Assembly (NCBI GenBank): GCA_017538795.1
Contig: JAFYIE010000086.1
Span: 1 to 64,000, forward strand
Reading direction: 5' to 3'
Origin: Bacteroidales bacterium
GTDB taxonomy: Bacteria > Bacteroidota > Bacteroidia > Bacteroidales > F082
DNA: 64,000 nucleotides
A program made the position numbers and the translations under genes. The notes below the pieces were generated by a model. That model did not search any database, had not been told where the DNA came from, and was given only the letters and a program-made list of their open reading frames with translations. This document shows positions 1 to 7,975 of this stretch, in pieces (the first letter of the stretch is position 1; each line of letters opens with the position of its first letter).

Positions 1-138
1 AACAGCGTTGGTCAGGTTGTTGTGAGCGGCAACGCTAACGGCAGAACAGCCCTCAATGTTAATGGTTTGAACGGTGTCTACTTCTTGAGAATCATTGCTG
101 ATGGCGATGTCATCGTAAGAAAAGTCACTGTCAAGTAA
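1..138 (+). CDS. T9SS cargo protein, C-terminal fragment (partial)
   Basis: The window opens inside this gene. The last 45 codons are readable in frame 1 and end at TAA 136-138. The residues NGVYFLRI followed by a basic end (VRKVTVK) are the hallmark of the type IX secretion C-terminal sorting domain, which is removed when cargo is exported across the outer membrane of Bacteroidota. Nothing can be said about the passenger domain, which lies before the window. A hairpin with a T-tract follows, so the gene probably ends its own transcript. Confidence 0.8.
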   Translation, partial: NSVGQVVVSGNANGRTALNVNGLNGVYFLRIIADGDVIVRKVTVK

Positions 139-161
139 AAACTTTTTGTAAAAATAATGAA

Positions 162-190
162 GGGCGTCGGTTGTCGGCGTCCTTTTTTTT
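162..190 (+). terminator. Intrinsic terminator after the T9SS cargo gene
   Basis: Stem 162-169 (GGGCGTCG) pairs with 175-182 (CGGCGTCC), including two G-U pairs, around a 5-nt loop, and is followed by eight T residues at 183-190. It lies 24 bases after the stop codon at 138 and overlaps the next promoter. Confidence 0.8.
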
Positions 191-200
191 ATTATCTTTG
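171..200 (+). promoter_or_regulatory. Bacteroidota promoter for the C25 peptidase
   Basis: TTG at 171-173, 19 nt, then TATCTTTG at 193-200 followed by C. This matches the Bacteroidota sigma-ABfr consensus (TTTG, about 19 nt, TAnnTTTG). It shows that the ATG at 157 lies upstream of the transcript start and that the ATG at 217 is the true start. Confidence 0.75.
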
Positions 201-216
201 CAGAAAATTAATCATC

Positions 217-3039
217 ATGAGAAAACTGTTATTATTAACTATTAGCTTTATGTGCATGCATTTTGCGTTTGCACAGACTTGGAGTTCACAACTGATTTCT
301 TCAACAGAGAATGAGATAAAAGTTGAAGTCGATGTCGATGGCTTTATTGCAAACGATGTCGTGACTCCTGACGGAAACGCTGTCATTATAACAAATAATA
401 AGATGATGCAGATGGCTCAGGCAGGCGAGCCGAACGTGCCGAGTCTCGTAATTCCGGTTGTTATCGGAGACGATGCGTTGATGACTGTAGATGTGGTTGA
501 CGCCGAGTATGTCGACTACGAGAATGTTGAGATAGCACCTTCGAAGGGTGATTTTCCAAGAAGTGTAAATCCGGATGATGTGCCTTACACATACGGCGCT
601 ATGTATCATCAAGACGCGTTCTTCCCTGCAAAGATCGCCAAGCTCGATAAGCCGTACATCCATCGTGATGTGAGAGGTCAGAACGTTGTTGTCACACCTT
701 ATTTATATAATGCGGTGACCAAGACGCTCAGGGTTTATACACATTTCACATTGAAGATGGAGAATGTCGGCATAGATGATAGAGATATCATCAAAAACCG
801 TTCGAAAGCCATGGTTTTAGACAGAGAGTTCAAGAATATTTATGAAAACAGATATATAAATTACAGTGAGTCGATGAACAGATACACTGCCATTGAGGAA
901 AACGGCGAGTTGCTTATCATATGCCACGATGATTTTATGACGGCGATGGAGCCTTTTGTTGCCTGGAAGAAACAGATCGGACGTCCTACGACTATGGTTG
1001 GAACGAGTGAAACAGGCGCTACGGCTACAGCTATCAAATCTTACATCGAGACATATTACGCCTCGCATCCTAATTTAACTGATATCCTTTTGGTTGGCGA
1101 TGTGGCTCAGATTCCGGGCGTGTATATTTCGGCTGGTGCCGGTTCAAGCGGCTATTCAGGCTATGGCGACGTGCAATACGGACAGTTGGCAGGTAACGAC
1201 TATTACAATGAGGTTATCGTTGGCCGTTTCTGCTGCGAGACCGAGGCACAGGTGACAAATCAAGTCAACAAAGTGTTGAACTATGAGCGTGATTTGGATG
1301 AGACAGCGACATGGCTCACGGTTGGACAGGGCATCGCGAAACAAGAAGGCGGCGGTGGTCATTACAACGAAGATGACTATGAGCATATTGACAACATCAG
1401 AACCGATTTATTGAATTACAACTACACTCAGGTGCACCGTGATTATCAGGGTGTTTCAGGTGTTTCTTCAAGTGCATCAATTATCAGTCAGCACATCAAT
1501 GCGGGAGTGAGCATCGTCAACTATTGCAATCACGGTTATGAGACAGGCTGGGGCGTATTCAGCTACAGCAACTCACATGTCAACGCTTTGACCAACGATT
1601 ATAAGTTGCCTTACATCATTTCGGTAGCTTGTTTGAATGGAAAATACGACCGCAATGGTGACTGTTTCGCTGAGGCTTGGATGCGTGCTACTAATAATAG
1701 CACAGGCAACCCGACAGGCGCTATCGGCGGAATGTTCTCATACATCTCACAGCCTTGGGTTCCACCGATGTACGGACAGGATGAGATGAACGACATCTTG
1801 GTTGAGTCGTACAGCAACAACATCCGCCGCACCATGGGAGGCGTTTCCATCAACGGAAGCATGAAGGTTTTGGATTTGGGCGCAAGTCAGAATGCGAACA
1901 AAGGCACTTACAACACCTGGATTCTTTACGGCGACCCGACTTTGACGTTGCGCACCGCTGTCCCTGCGAGCATGAACGTGTCGTGTGCGAGCGCGATGGA
2001 GTCTTCGGCCACTACTTTCAACGTGAGTGTCACAAATGCTGAAGGTGCTTTGGCAACGTTGTCGTTGGACGGCGAGATTTTAGGTTCAGCGGTCGTTACG
2101 AACGGCAGTGCTGGAATCAGTTTTGAAGCACCTGGAAGAACAGGCGAAGCGACATTGACAGTTTTCGGCTACAACAAGAAGACATACGTCACTACAGTTG
2201 ATGTGACTGATGGAACTTTACCGCCATTGATGGTATTGGCGTTCGCAGATCCTGGAACGATAAAACTTGGAGAGACAATAACTTTAACAGCCAATGCTTC
2301 GGGAGGAACAGGCAACTATTCATATTTTTGGGAACCAAAAGAAACCATCGAGTCACCACATAACGCGGTTACTTTGGCAACTCCTACAGAAATTGGAATT
2401 ATGATATATACAGTCATTGTTAACGATGGTGAAAATACAGCTTCCGCTGAAGTGGAGGTTGAAGTCTTGGAGCCGGCGGTAGTGGTATGTCCGACACCAA
2501 AGAATTTTTCCGGAGCATCGTATTATGACGAAGGTGAGTTTGGTGCGCGTCTGAGTTGGGATAGTGCCCCATACGAGTTTACACTCGACAGATTTGAGAT
2601 ATACAGAAGCGACAATGGAATTGATTTTAAGAGAGTTAAGACCATTGTGAACACCCCGTCGATAACGCATTACGAATGTGTGGATGTTGTCAGTGAGGCA
2701 GGTTTGTATTTCTATCGTATCGTCGCTTTCTATCAAAATGATTGTGAGTCAGACCCTGTTGATATTGATGTCGTGATCATTGACTACACTTCTGTTGACG
2801 AGAATGATGCTGAAAATGTGGCTGTTTATCCAAATCCTACAACAGGAAATCTGAATATAGAGGCAAACGGCATCCAGCAGGTTTCGGTTGTCAACATGAT
2901 GGGTCAGACGGTGATGAAGCAAAGCGTTGACAATGATAATGTCACGATCGACATGAGTGCGTTTGGAAACGGAATGTATCTCGTGAATATCATAACTAAA
3001 AACGGCAATATTGTTAAAGTTGTAAATGTGTTAAGATAA
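217..3039 (+). CDS. Gingipain-like C25 cysteine peptidase with T9SS sorting domain
   Basis: A secreted cysteine peptidase of family C25, 940 residues from the ATG at 217. An ATG at 157 is rejected because a -7 element lies between the two. Residues 1-20 are a signal peptide. A propeptide-like region is followed by the catalytic domain, roughly 210-590, with His439 in NHG and Cys472 in VACLNG. The His-Cys distance of 33 equals that of RgpB gingipain (His211, Cys244). Ig-like and FN3-like segments follow. About residues 868-940 form the T9SS sorting domain (YPNPTTG, NGMYLV). Export is expected through the inner membrane by Sec and then through the outer membrane by T9SS. Substrate preference cannot be read from the sequence. 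The stop overlaps the next start (TAATG). Confidence 0.88.
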   Translation: MRKLLLLTISFMCMHFAFAQTWSSQLISSTENEIKVEVDVDGFIANDVVTPDGNAVIITNNKMMQMAQAGEPNVPSLVIPVVIGDDALMTVDVVDAEYVDYENVEIAPSKGDFPRSVNPDDVPYTYGAMYHQDAFFPAKIAKLDKPYIHRDVRGQNVVVTPYLYNAVTKTLRVYTHFTLKMENVGIDDRDIIKNRSKAMVLDREFKNIYENRYINYSESMNRYTAIEENGELLIICHDDFMTAMEPFVAWKKQIGRPTTMVGTSETGATATAIKSYIETYYASHPNLTDILLVGDVAQIPGVYISAGAGSSGYSGYGDVQYGQLAGNDYYNEVIVGRFCCETEAQVTNQVNKVLNYERDLDETATWLTVGQGIAKQEGGGGHYNEDDYEHIDNIRTDLLNYNYTQVHRDYQGVSGVSSSASIISQHINAGVSIVNYCNHGYETGWGVFSYSNSHVNALTNDYKLPYIISVACLNGKYDRNGDCFAEAWMRATNNSTGNPTGAIGGMFSYISQPWVPPMYGQDEMNDILVESYSNNIRRTMGGVSINGSMKVLDLGASQNANKGTYNTWILYGDPTLTLRTAVPASMNVSCASAMESSATTFNVSVTNAEGALATLSLDGEILGSAVVTNGSAGISFEAPGRTGEATLTVFGYNKKTYVTTVDVTDGTLPPLMVLAFADPGTIKLGETITLTANASGGTGNYSYFWEPKETIESPHNAVTLATPTEIGIMIYTVIVNDGENTASAEVEVEVLEPAVVVCPTPKNFSGASYYDEGEFGARLSWDSAPYEFTLDRFEIYRSDNGIDFKRVKTIVNTPSITHYECVDVVSEAGLYFYRIVAFYQNDCESDPVDIDVVIIDYTSVDENDAENVAVYPNPTTGNLNIEANGIQQVSVVNMMGQTVMKQSVDNDNVTIDMSAFGNGMYLVNIITKNGNIVKVVNVLR

Positions 3040-4442
3040 TGAAGATAAAGTTCATAGGTGCGGCGCGTGAGGTGACAGGCAGCAAGCATCTCATTGTCAC
3101 CGACAAAGGAAAGAAGCTGTTGCTCGACTGCGGAATGTTTCAGGGCAAGGGTTTGGAGACCGATGCGATGAACCGCAATATCATGGTGGAGCCGTCGGAG
3201 ATCGACTGCATCATTTTGACCCATGCGCATATCGACCATTCGGGATTGATACCTTATTTTTATAAGAAAGGATTCCGAGGCTCGGTGATATGCACGCCTG
3301 CTACCCGTGAACTTTGTTCAATTATGTTGCCCGACAGCGGTTTCATCCAAGAGAACGATACCCATTGGTTTAACAAGAAACGTGCACGTCAGGGTTTGAA
3401 ACGCGTGGAGCCGATCTACACTGAAAAAGACGCCCGCGAGTGTATGGAGTTGTTTATCACCACCGAGGCGAACCGTCGTTTCTATATCGACAACAACATC
3501 AGTGTGAAGTTTTACAACACCGGACACATGCTCGGCAGTGCCTGCGCCACCATCAGGGTTGACGAGAACGGACATATCACACAGATCGGATACACTGGAG
3601 ATATCGGGCGTTACAACAGCTATTTGCTCAAGGCGCCGAATGCCTTCCCGCAGTGCGATTATCTTATCACGGAGAGTACTTACGGCGACAGGCTTCATAA
3701 GGAAAAGGAAGGCTCGGAGCAGGAACTTTTGGATATCATTTATCACACCTGTGTGGAGAAGAAAGGCAAGCTTATCATCCCGTCGTTTGCCATCGGCAGG
3801 ACGCAGGAGATAGTTTATATCTTGAATAATTTCTACAACGCCGGCAAGCTGCCGCGTATTCCGGTTTATGTCGACAGTCCGCTTGCTGTAAGCGCCACTT
3901 CAATTTTTAGAATGCACCTTGAAGATTTCAATAAAGACGTGGCCGAAGTGCTTCGATATGACGACGACCCGTTTGGTTTCGAGAGCTTGCATTATATAAG
4001 AAATGTGGAGCAGTCGAAGGCGTTGAACGATATGAAGCAACCGTGTATAATCATCTCGTCGTCGGGCATGATGGAGGCCGGACGAGTGAAACACCATCTG
4101 GCCAATAACATCGACAACCCGAAGAACTCGGTGCTTTCGGTAGGTTATTGCGCCCCGACAACACTTGGAGCACGCATAGTGGCAGGAGAGAAAGACATCT
4201 CCATCTTCGGTATGCCGCATAAAGTCAACGCTGAAGTTTACAGCATCGACTCCTTCAGTGGTCACGGCGACTACAGCGAGATGTCGGAATATCTGAAATG
4301 CCAGAATCCAGAGAAGCTGAAGAAGGTATTTATTGTTCACGGTGAGGCTCAGGTGCAGGAAAAATACGCGAAATATCTCAAGAAAAACAACGGATTTAAA
4401 AATATTTTGATTCCGGAACCGGGAGAAACGTTTAAAATTTAA
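3039..4442 (+). CDS. Metallo-beta-lactamase / beta-CASP fold nuclease
   Basis: 467 residues. The metal-binding motif HAHIDH sits at residues 62-67, followed by TGHMLGS, a beta-CASP segment (SFAIGRTQE, VDSPLAVSAT), SSSGMMEAGR and a C-terminal IVHGE. This is the order found in CPSF73/YSH1-type bacterial RNA-processing nucleases. The family is expected to act in the cytoplasm on RNA with two zinc ions, but no member of exactly this type can be named here. The start codon overlaps the stop of the peptidase gene by one base, so the two are co-transcribed although functionally unrelated. The rnpB promoter begins about ten bases after the stop. Confidence 0.85.
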   Translation: MKIKFIGAAREVTGSKHLIVTDKGKKLLLDCGMFQGKGLETDAMNRNIMVEPSEIDCIILTHAHIDHSGLIPYFYKKGFRGSVICTPATRELCSIMLPDSGFIQENDTHWFNKKRARQGLKRVEPIYTEKDARECMELFITTEANRRFYIDNNISVKFYNTGHMLGSACATIRVDENGHITQIGYTGDIGRYNSYLLKAPNAFPQCDYLITESTYGDRLHKEKEGSEQELLDIIYHTCVEKKGKLIIPSFAIGRTQEIVYILNNFYNAGKLPRIPVYVDSPLAVSATSIFRMHLEDFNKDVAEVLRYDDDPFGFESLHYIRNVEQSKALNDMKQPCIIISSSGMMEAGRVKHHLANNIDNPKNSVLSVGYCAPTTLGARIVAGEKDISIFGMPHKVNAEVYSIDSFSGHGDYSEMSEYLKCQNPEKLKKVFIVHGEAQVQEKYAKYLKKNNGFKNILIPEPGETFKI

Positions 4443-4451
4443 ATTTTTTTG

Positions 4452-4459
4452 TATTTTTG
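4452..4459 (+). promoter_or_regulatory. -7 element of the rnpB promoter
   Basis: TATTTTTG followed by C lies 6 nt before the first paired base of the RNase P RNA (about 4466), at the spacing expected for a Bacteroidota transcription start. No clear -33 TTG is seen. Confidence 0.65.
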
Positions 4460-4461
4460 CG

Positions 4462-4834
4462 GCTCGAAAGGCGATTGTCGCGGGCTGGCGCAAGTCAGCG
4501 TGAGGAAAGTCGGGACAGCGCAGAGCACCATACTTCTTAACGGGAAGGCGTTGGAGACAATGACAGCGAGTGCCACAGAAAAATACCGCCATTAGCCCTG
4601 AGCATGTCGAAGGGTCGAAGGGTAAGGGTGAAAACGTGAGGTAAGAGCTCACGCCGCCGCGCGGTGACGCGCGGCGGAGGTAAACCTTATGGGCTGCAAA
4701 ACCAAATATACCGGCGTTTGAGGGCTGCTCGTCCGAGCCGGGAGGGTAGGTTGCTAAAGCCTGATGGCGACGTCAGGATTAGAGAAATGACAATCACTCA
4801 GCAATGAGAACAGAATCCCGCTTATGCCTTTCAT
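4462..4834 (+). ncRNA. rnpB: RNase P RNA (class A)
   Basis: The catalytic RNA of ribonuclease P, which removes 5' leaders from tRNA precursors. The universally conserved stretches are in order: GAGGAAAGTC in the P4 region near 4501, an ACAGAA-containing segment before P12, GGTAAGGGTGAAA at 4621, GAGAAATGACAATCAC near 4780 and ACAGAATCCCGCTTA near 4811. Terminal helix P1 is formed by GAAAGGC 4466-4472 and GCCTTTC 4826-4832. A GC-rich hairpin near 4653-4677 is closed by a GUGA tetraloop, as in P14 of other type A RNAs. The P12 position (4596-4614) contains a mobile-repeat-like hairpin, described in the findings. Ends are judged from P1 and are accurate to a few bases. Confidence 0.95.
4596..4614 (+). 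repeat. Repeat-like hairpin in P12 of RNase P RNA
   Basis: CCCTGAGCATGTCGAAGGG forms a short hairpin (CCCT/AGGG with adjacent G-A mismatches). From general knowledge it resembles the CCCTGAGC..GTCGAAGGG short interspersed repeat seen in many bacterial genomes. It lies exactly where P12 is expected. No second copy is in this window. Confidence 0.55.
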
Positions 4835-4876
4835 TTTGCCTGTTGATGCGTACGCATCAACAGGCAAAATTTTTAT
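4833..4876 (+). terminator. Terminator of rnpB
   Basis: A perfect 38-base palindrome at 4833-4870 (two 19-base arms meeting at GCGTACGC) ends in a T-run at 4870-4875. It begins directly after P1 of the RNase P RNA. Confidence 0.85.
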
Positions 4877-4930
4877 AATAAATAGTATGAAATTTCGTTT
4901 TATTTTGTAAATTCGCAAAAAATTGTATCT

Positions 4931-7900
4931 ATGTCATTTAAGAAAAAAATATATGCTTTGCTGATATTTGTTTTAGTCGCAACTATCTCATTATCAGCGC
5001 AAAAGAGACTGGAAGATTATGAGCCGGAGTCGCTTTTCAAAGAAGCAAAAATGCTCTTCGACAACCAAAATTACAGTTCGGCGGCGGAACTTTTTCATAA
5101 ATATCTGGAGCTGACAGAAGATGAGAATACTCAGAAGACTGTCGAGGCGAAGTTTTATGAGGCGGCATGCTCATCATATATGGGCGTCGGCGAGCAGCAG
5201 CTCATGCTTTTCTCAAAAGAAAATCCGACGAGCACCTTCGCCACGAGGTCCGATTTGCTTTACGCCAACATGCTTTTTAAAAACAAGAAATATCGCGACG
5301 CGGTGAAGGAATACGAGGCGATAGAAGAGGAAGGCCTTTCGGCTGAAGAGAAAGCTGAGTTTTATTTCAAGAAAGGTCTCGCGTATTATCAAATCAACAA
5401 TATTGAAAAAGCGGAGCCTTTGTTTTACAAAGCGGCGTTTATCGAGAGTCCTTACAAAGACGATGCCCGTTACTATTACGCTCATATTCAATATGTCAAC
5501 AAGAAATATGAAGACGCGAGATTTAATTTTAAAAAGATTGAAAACTCGCCGAAATATAGAGATATAGTACCGCTTTACATGATGCAGATCGACTATGTTG
5601 GCGGTGATTTCACATCGGTTACAAACGAAGCCGACAAAGTCCTTGAAAACGCCAAAGGTCAGCGTAAAGTGGAGATAGCGTTGATAATAGCTGAGTCGTG
5701 GTACCAACAGCAGGATTACGACAAGGCTCTCGGTTACTATAACATCGCCCGGAGTAACACACGCAAGGCTTTTCCTCGTGAGGTGGAGTTTCATATCGGC
5801 TTCTGCAAGATGAAAAAAGCTGATTTTGAAGGCGCTATCACCAATTTCCAGGAAGCCACGAAGAAAAGAAATGACGATATCCTAGCGCAGCACGCCTCGT
5901 ATTATCTCGCGCAATGCTATATGAAGACAAATCAGGAGAAATTCGCGAGAAACGCATACTTGGCGGCATACAAAGCCGATTTCGACCATGAGATGAGCGA
6001 AGACGCTTTGTTTAACTATGCGAAGCTGAGTTTCATCGCTGGAGTCGACCCATTCAACGAAGCCGTGGCGCAGCTTAAGGATTATATCGACAAAAACCCG
6101 AGCTCGCCTCGAAGAGAAGAAGCTCAGATGATGATAATTCATCTTTATCTCAACAATAAAGAATATACAAAGGCTATCTGGGCGCTGGAGAGATTCCCGG
6201 AGATGAACGCCGAGATGCAGAAAATCTACGTCCAGCTGACCTATAGCATCGGCATTAATAAATACAGCTATGGAATCTATGACGAGGCAGTGGAATATCT
6301 AACCAAAACCATAAAGAACAAGCATGCTGATCCGAAACTCAAGGCGGAAGCGCTATATTGGCTTGCCGACAGCTATCTTCAGGAAAAGGAAAACACCAAC
6401 GCCGAGAATTATTACATGGCGTTTTTGAAGTCGGAAGGCTCGGGACAGTCGGAGATGCTGCCGCTGGCATACTATAATCTTGGTTATATCGCATATTATA
6501 AAGGCAGTTTCCCGGCGGCGGTGAAGAATTTCAGCTATTTCGTGAACATGGCTAAAGCAGACAAGGAATATGAAGCCGACGCCTGGATGCGCATCGGCGA
6601 CTGCTACTTCATGGAACGCAACTACCAGAAGGCGATAGTTGCTTATTCAAACTCCATGAAACTCGACAAGAAAAACGGCGACTACGCACTGTTTCAACAA
6701 GGTATGGGATATGGCGCGCTCGGCGACATGAACGCTAAAGTCGAGAGCATGGACAAGCTCACGAAGGGTTACAAGACATCGTCGTTCTACGACAGAGCTA
6801 TGTACGAAAAAGGTATGGCGCATCTGAGCACCAACGACGAACGTTCGGCGATAGCGGCGTTCTCGCAGTTGGTGAACGAACGTCCACGCTCGGTATACGC
6901 GCGCCAAGGTCAGATGAAGATAGGAATGTTGTATTACAACAACAACCAATATCCTGAGGCGTTGACGGCGCTGAAGAAAGTTATCGACAACTACCCGAAC
7001 ACTGAGGAGTCGCGCGAGGCGCTCAACATCATGCGTAATATCTACATGGAGCAGAATCAAATCGCTGAATTTTATAAATACACTGAGGAGAAAGGCATAG
7101 CGACGAGCGTGACTGAGCAGGATTCGATCTCATTTGCCACTGCTGAAAACTTCTTCCAGCAAGGGCAGTATGAAGACGCTTTGAAAGCTGTAAACCAGTA
7201 TATCAAGCAGTTCCCGAAAGGCGCTTATCTCTTGAAAGCCAACTACTACGGCTATACATCGTTGGAGAAGATGGGACGTCTCGGTATCGCAGAGAGAAGA
7301 CCATATTTTGAATATATCGCATCGCAGCCTGACAACGACTATACCGACAATGCCTTGTTGGAACTGGCGTTCATGGAGGGAGTTGAGAAACACTATGCCG
7401 AAGAGAAAGCATATTACGAGAGAGTGCTTAAGATTGCTGAAAATCAGAAAGTTAAGATGCGGGCTGTTCGAGGTTTGATGCAATGTGAGTACTATCTCGG
7501 AAACTACGACGCGGCTATCGAGCGAAGCAACCAGCTGGCGGAGATGCCGGATCTTGATCAGTATAGTAAGAATCTTTTAAACGAAGTTGCAGGAATGTCG
7601 CTGTACAACAAACATGAGTATTCGTTGGCTATACCAAAGTTGCAGGAGTGTGCGAAACATGAAAGCTCGATAATGGGAGCAGGTGCCGCATATCATGTGG
7701 TGCTGGCGTACTATAACCTTGGCAACTATGACGAGGCAGAAAACGCTGTGTTTTACATCTCCGATAACTTTGGCAAGTATAATCCATATCATGTGGCGTT
7801 GTCGTTCATTGTTTTGAGTGATGTGTATGTCGCCAAAGGCAATATCTTCCAGGCGAAGGCGACGCTGCAAAGCATAATCGATAATTATACTGTCGGCGGA

Positions 7901-7975
7901 CCGAAAGATCTGGCAATACAGAAACTCGCGGCTATCGAGAAAGAAGAACTTAAAAATGAGGAGGACGCAGAATGA
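4931..7975 (+). CDS. Large periplasmic TPR-repeat protein
   Basis: 1014 residues. An N-terminal signal peptide of about 23 residues ends near LSAQ. The remainder is almost entirely tetratricopeptide repeats (recurring A-x-Y-Y-x-A/G-x-x-Y patterns from about residue 30 to 1000). TPR arrays are protein-binding scaffolds; with the signal peptide, this one should act in the periplasm or at the outer membrane. The gene overlaps the following barrel gene by ATGA, a strong sign of translational coupling, so the barrel is the likely partner. No enzymatic domain is visible. A degenerate -7 element (TAAATTCG, 4908-4915) precedes the start. Specific role unknown. Confidence 0.8.
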   Translation: MSFKKKIYALLIFVLVATISLSAQKRLEDYEPESLFKEAKMLFDNQNYSSAAELFHKYLELTEDENTQKTVEAKFYEAACSSYMGVGEQQLMLFSKENPTSTFATRSDLLYANMLFKNKKYRDAVKEYEAIEEEGLSAEEKAEFYFKKGLAYYQINNIEKAEPLFYKAAFIESPYKDDARYYYAHIQYVNKKYEDARFNFKKIENSPKYRDIVPLYMMQIDYVGGDFTSVTNEADKVLENAKGQRKVEIALIIAESWYQQQDYDKALGYYNIARSNTRKAFPREVEFHIGFCKMKKADFEGAITNFQEATKKRNDDILAQHASYYLAQCYMKTNQEKFARNAYLAAYKADFDHEMSEDALFNYAKLSFIAGVDPFNEAVAQLKDYIDKNPSSPRREEAQMMIIHLYLNNKEYTKAIWALERFPEMNAEMQKIYVQLTYSIGINKYSYGIYDEAVEYLTKTIKNKHADPKLKAEALYWLADSYLQEKENTNAENYYMAFLKSEGSGQSEMLPLAYYNLGYIAYYKGSFPAAVKNFSYFVNMAKADKEYEADAWMRIGDCYFMERNYQKAIVAYSNSMKLDKKNGDYALFQQGMGYGALGDMNAKVESMDKLTKGYKTSSFYDRAMYEKGMAHLSTNDERSAIAAFSQLVNERPRSVYARQGQMKIGMLYYNNNQYPEALTALKKVIDNYPNTEESREALNIMRNIYMEQNQIAEFYKYTEEKGIATSVTEQDSISFATAENFFQQGQYEDALKAVNQYIKQFPKGAYLLKANYYGYTSLEKMGRLGIAERRPYFEYIASQPDNDYTDNALLELAFMEGVEKHYAEEKAYYERVLKIAENQKVKMRAVRGLMQCEYYLGNYDAAIERSNQLAEMPDLDQYSKNLLNEVAGMSLYNKHEYSLAIPKLQECAKHESSIMGAGAAYHVVLAYYNLGNYDEAENAVFYISDNFGKYNPYHVALSFIVLSDVYVAKGNIFQAKATLQSIIDNYTVGGPKDLAIQKLAAIEKEELKNEEDAE

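Noticed and set aside
157-216. Upstream in-frame start (157) for the C25 peptidase
   Set aside because: The TATCTTTG promoter element at 193-200 lies between 157 and 217, and the signal peptide begins at 217.
3900-4652. Long minus-strand frame across the nuclease end and rnpB
   Set aside because: It is a shadow of the beta-CASP gene and covers the RNase P RNA; no family resemblance.
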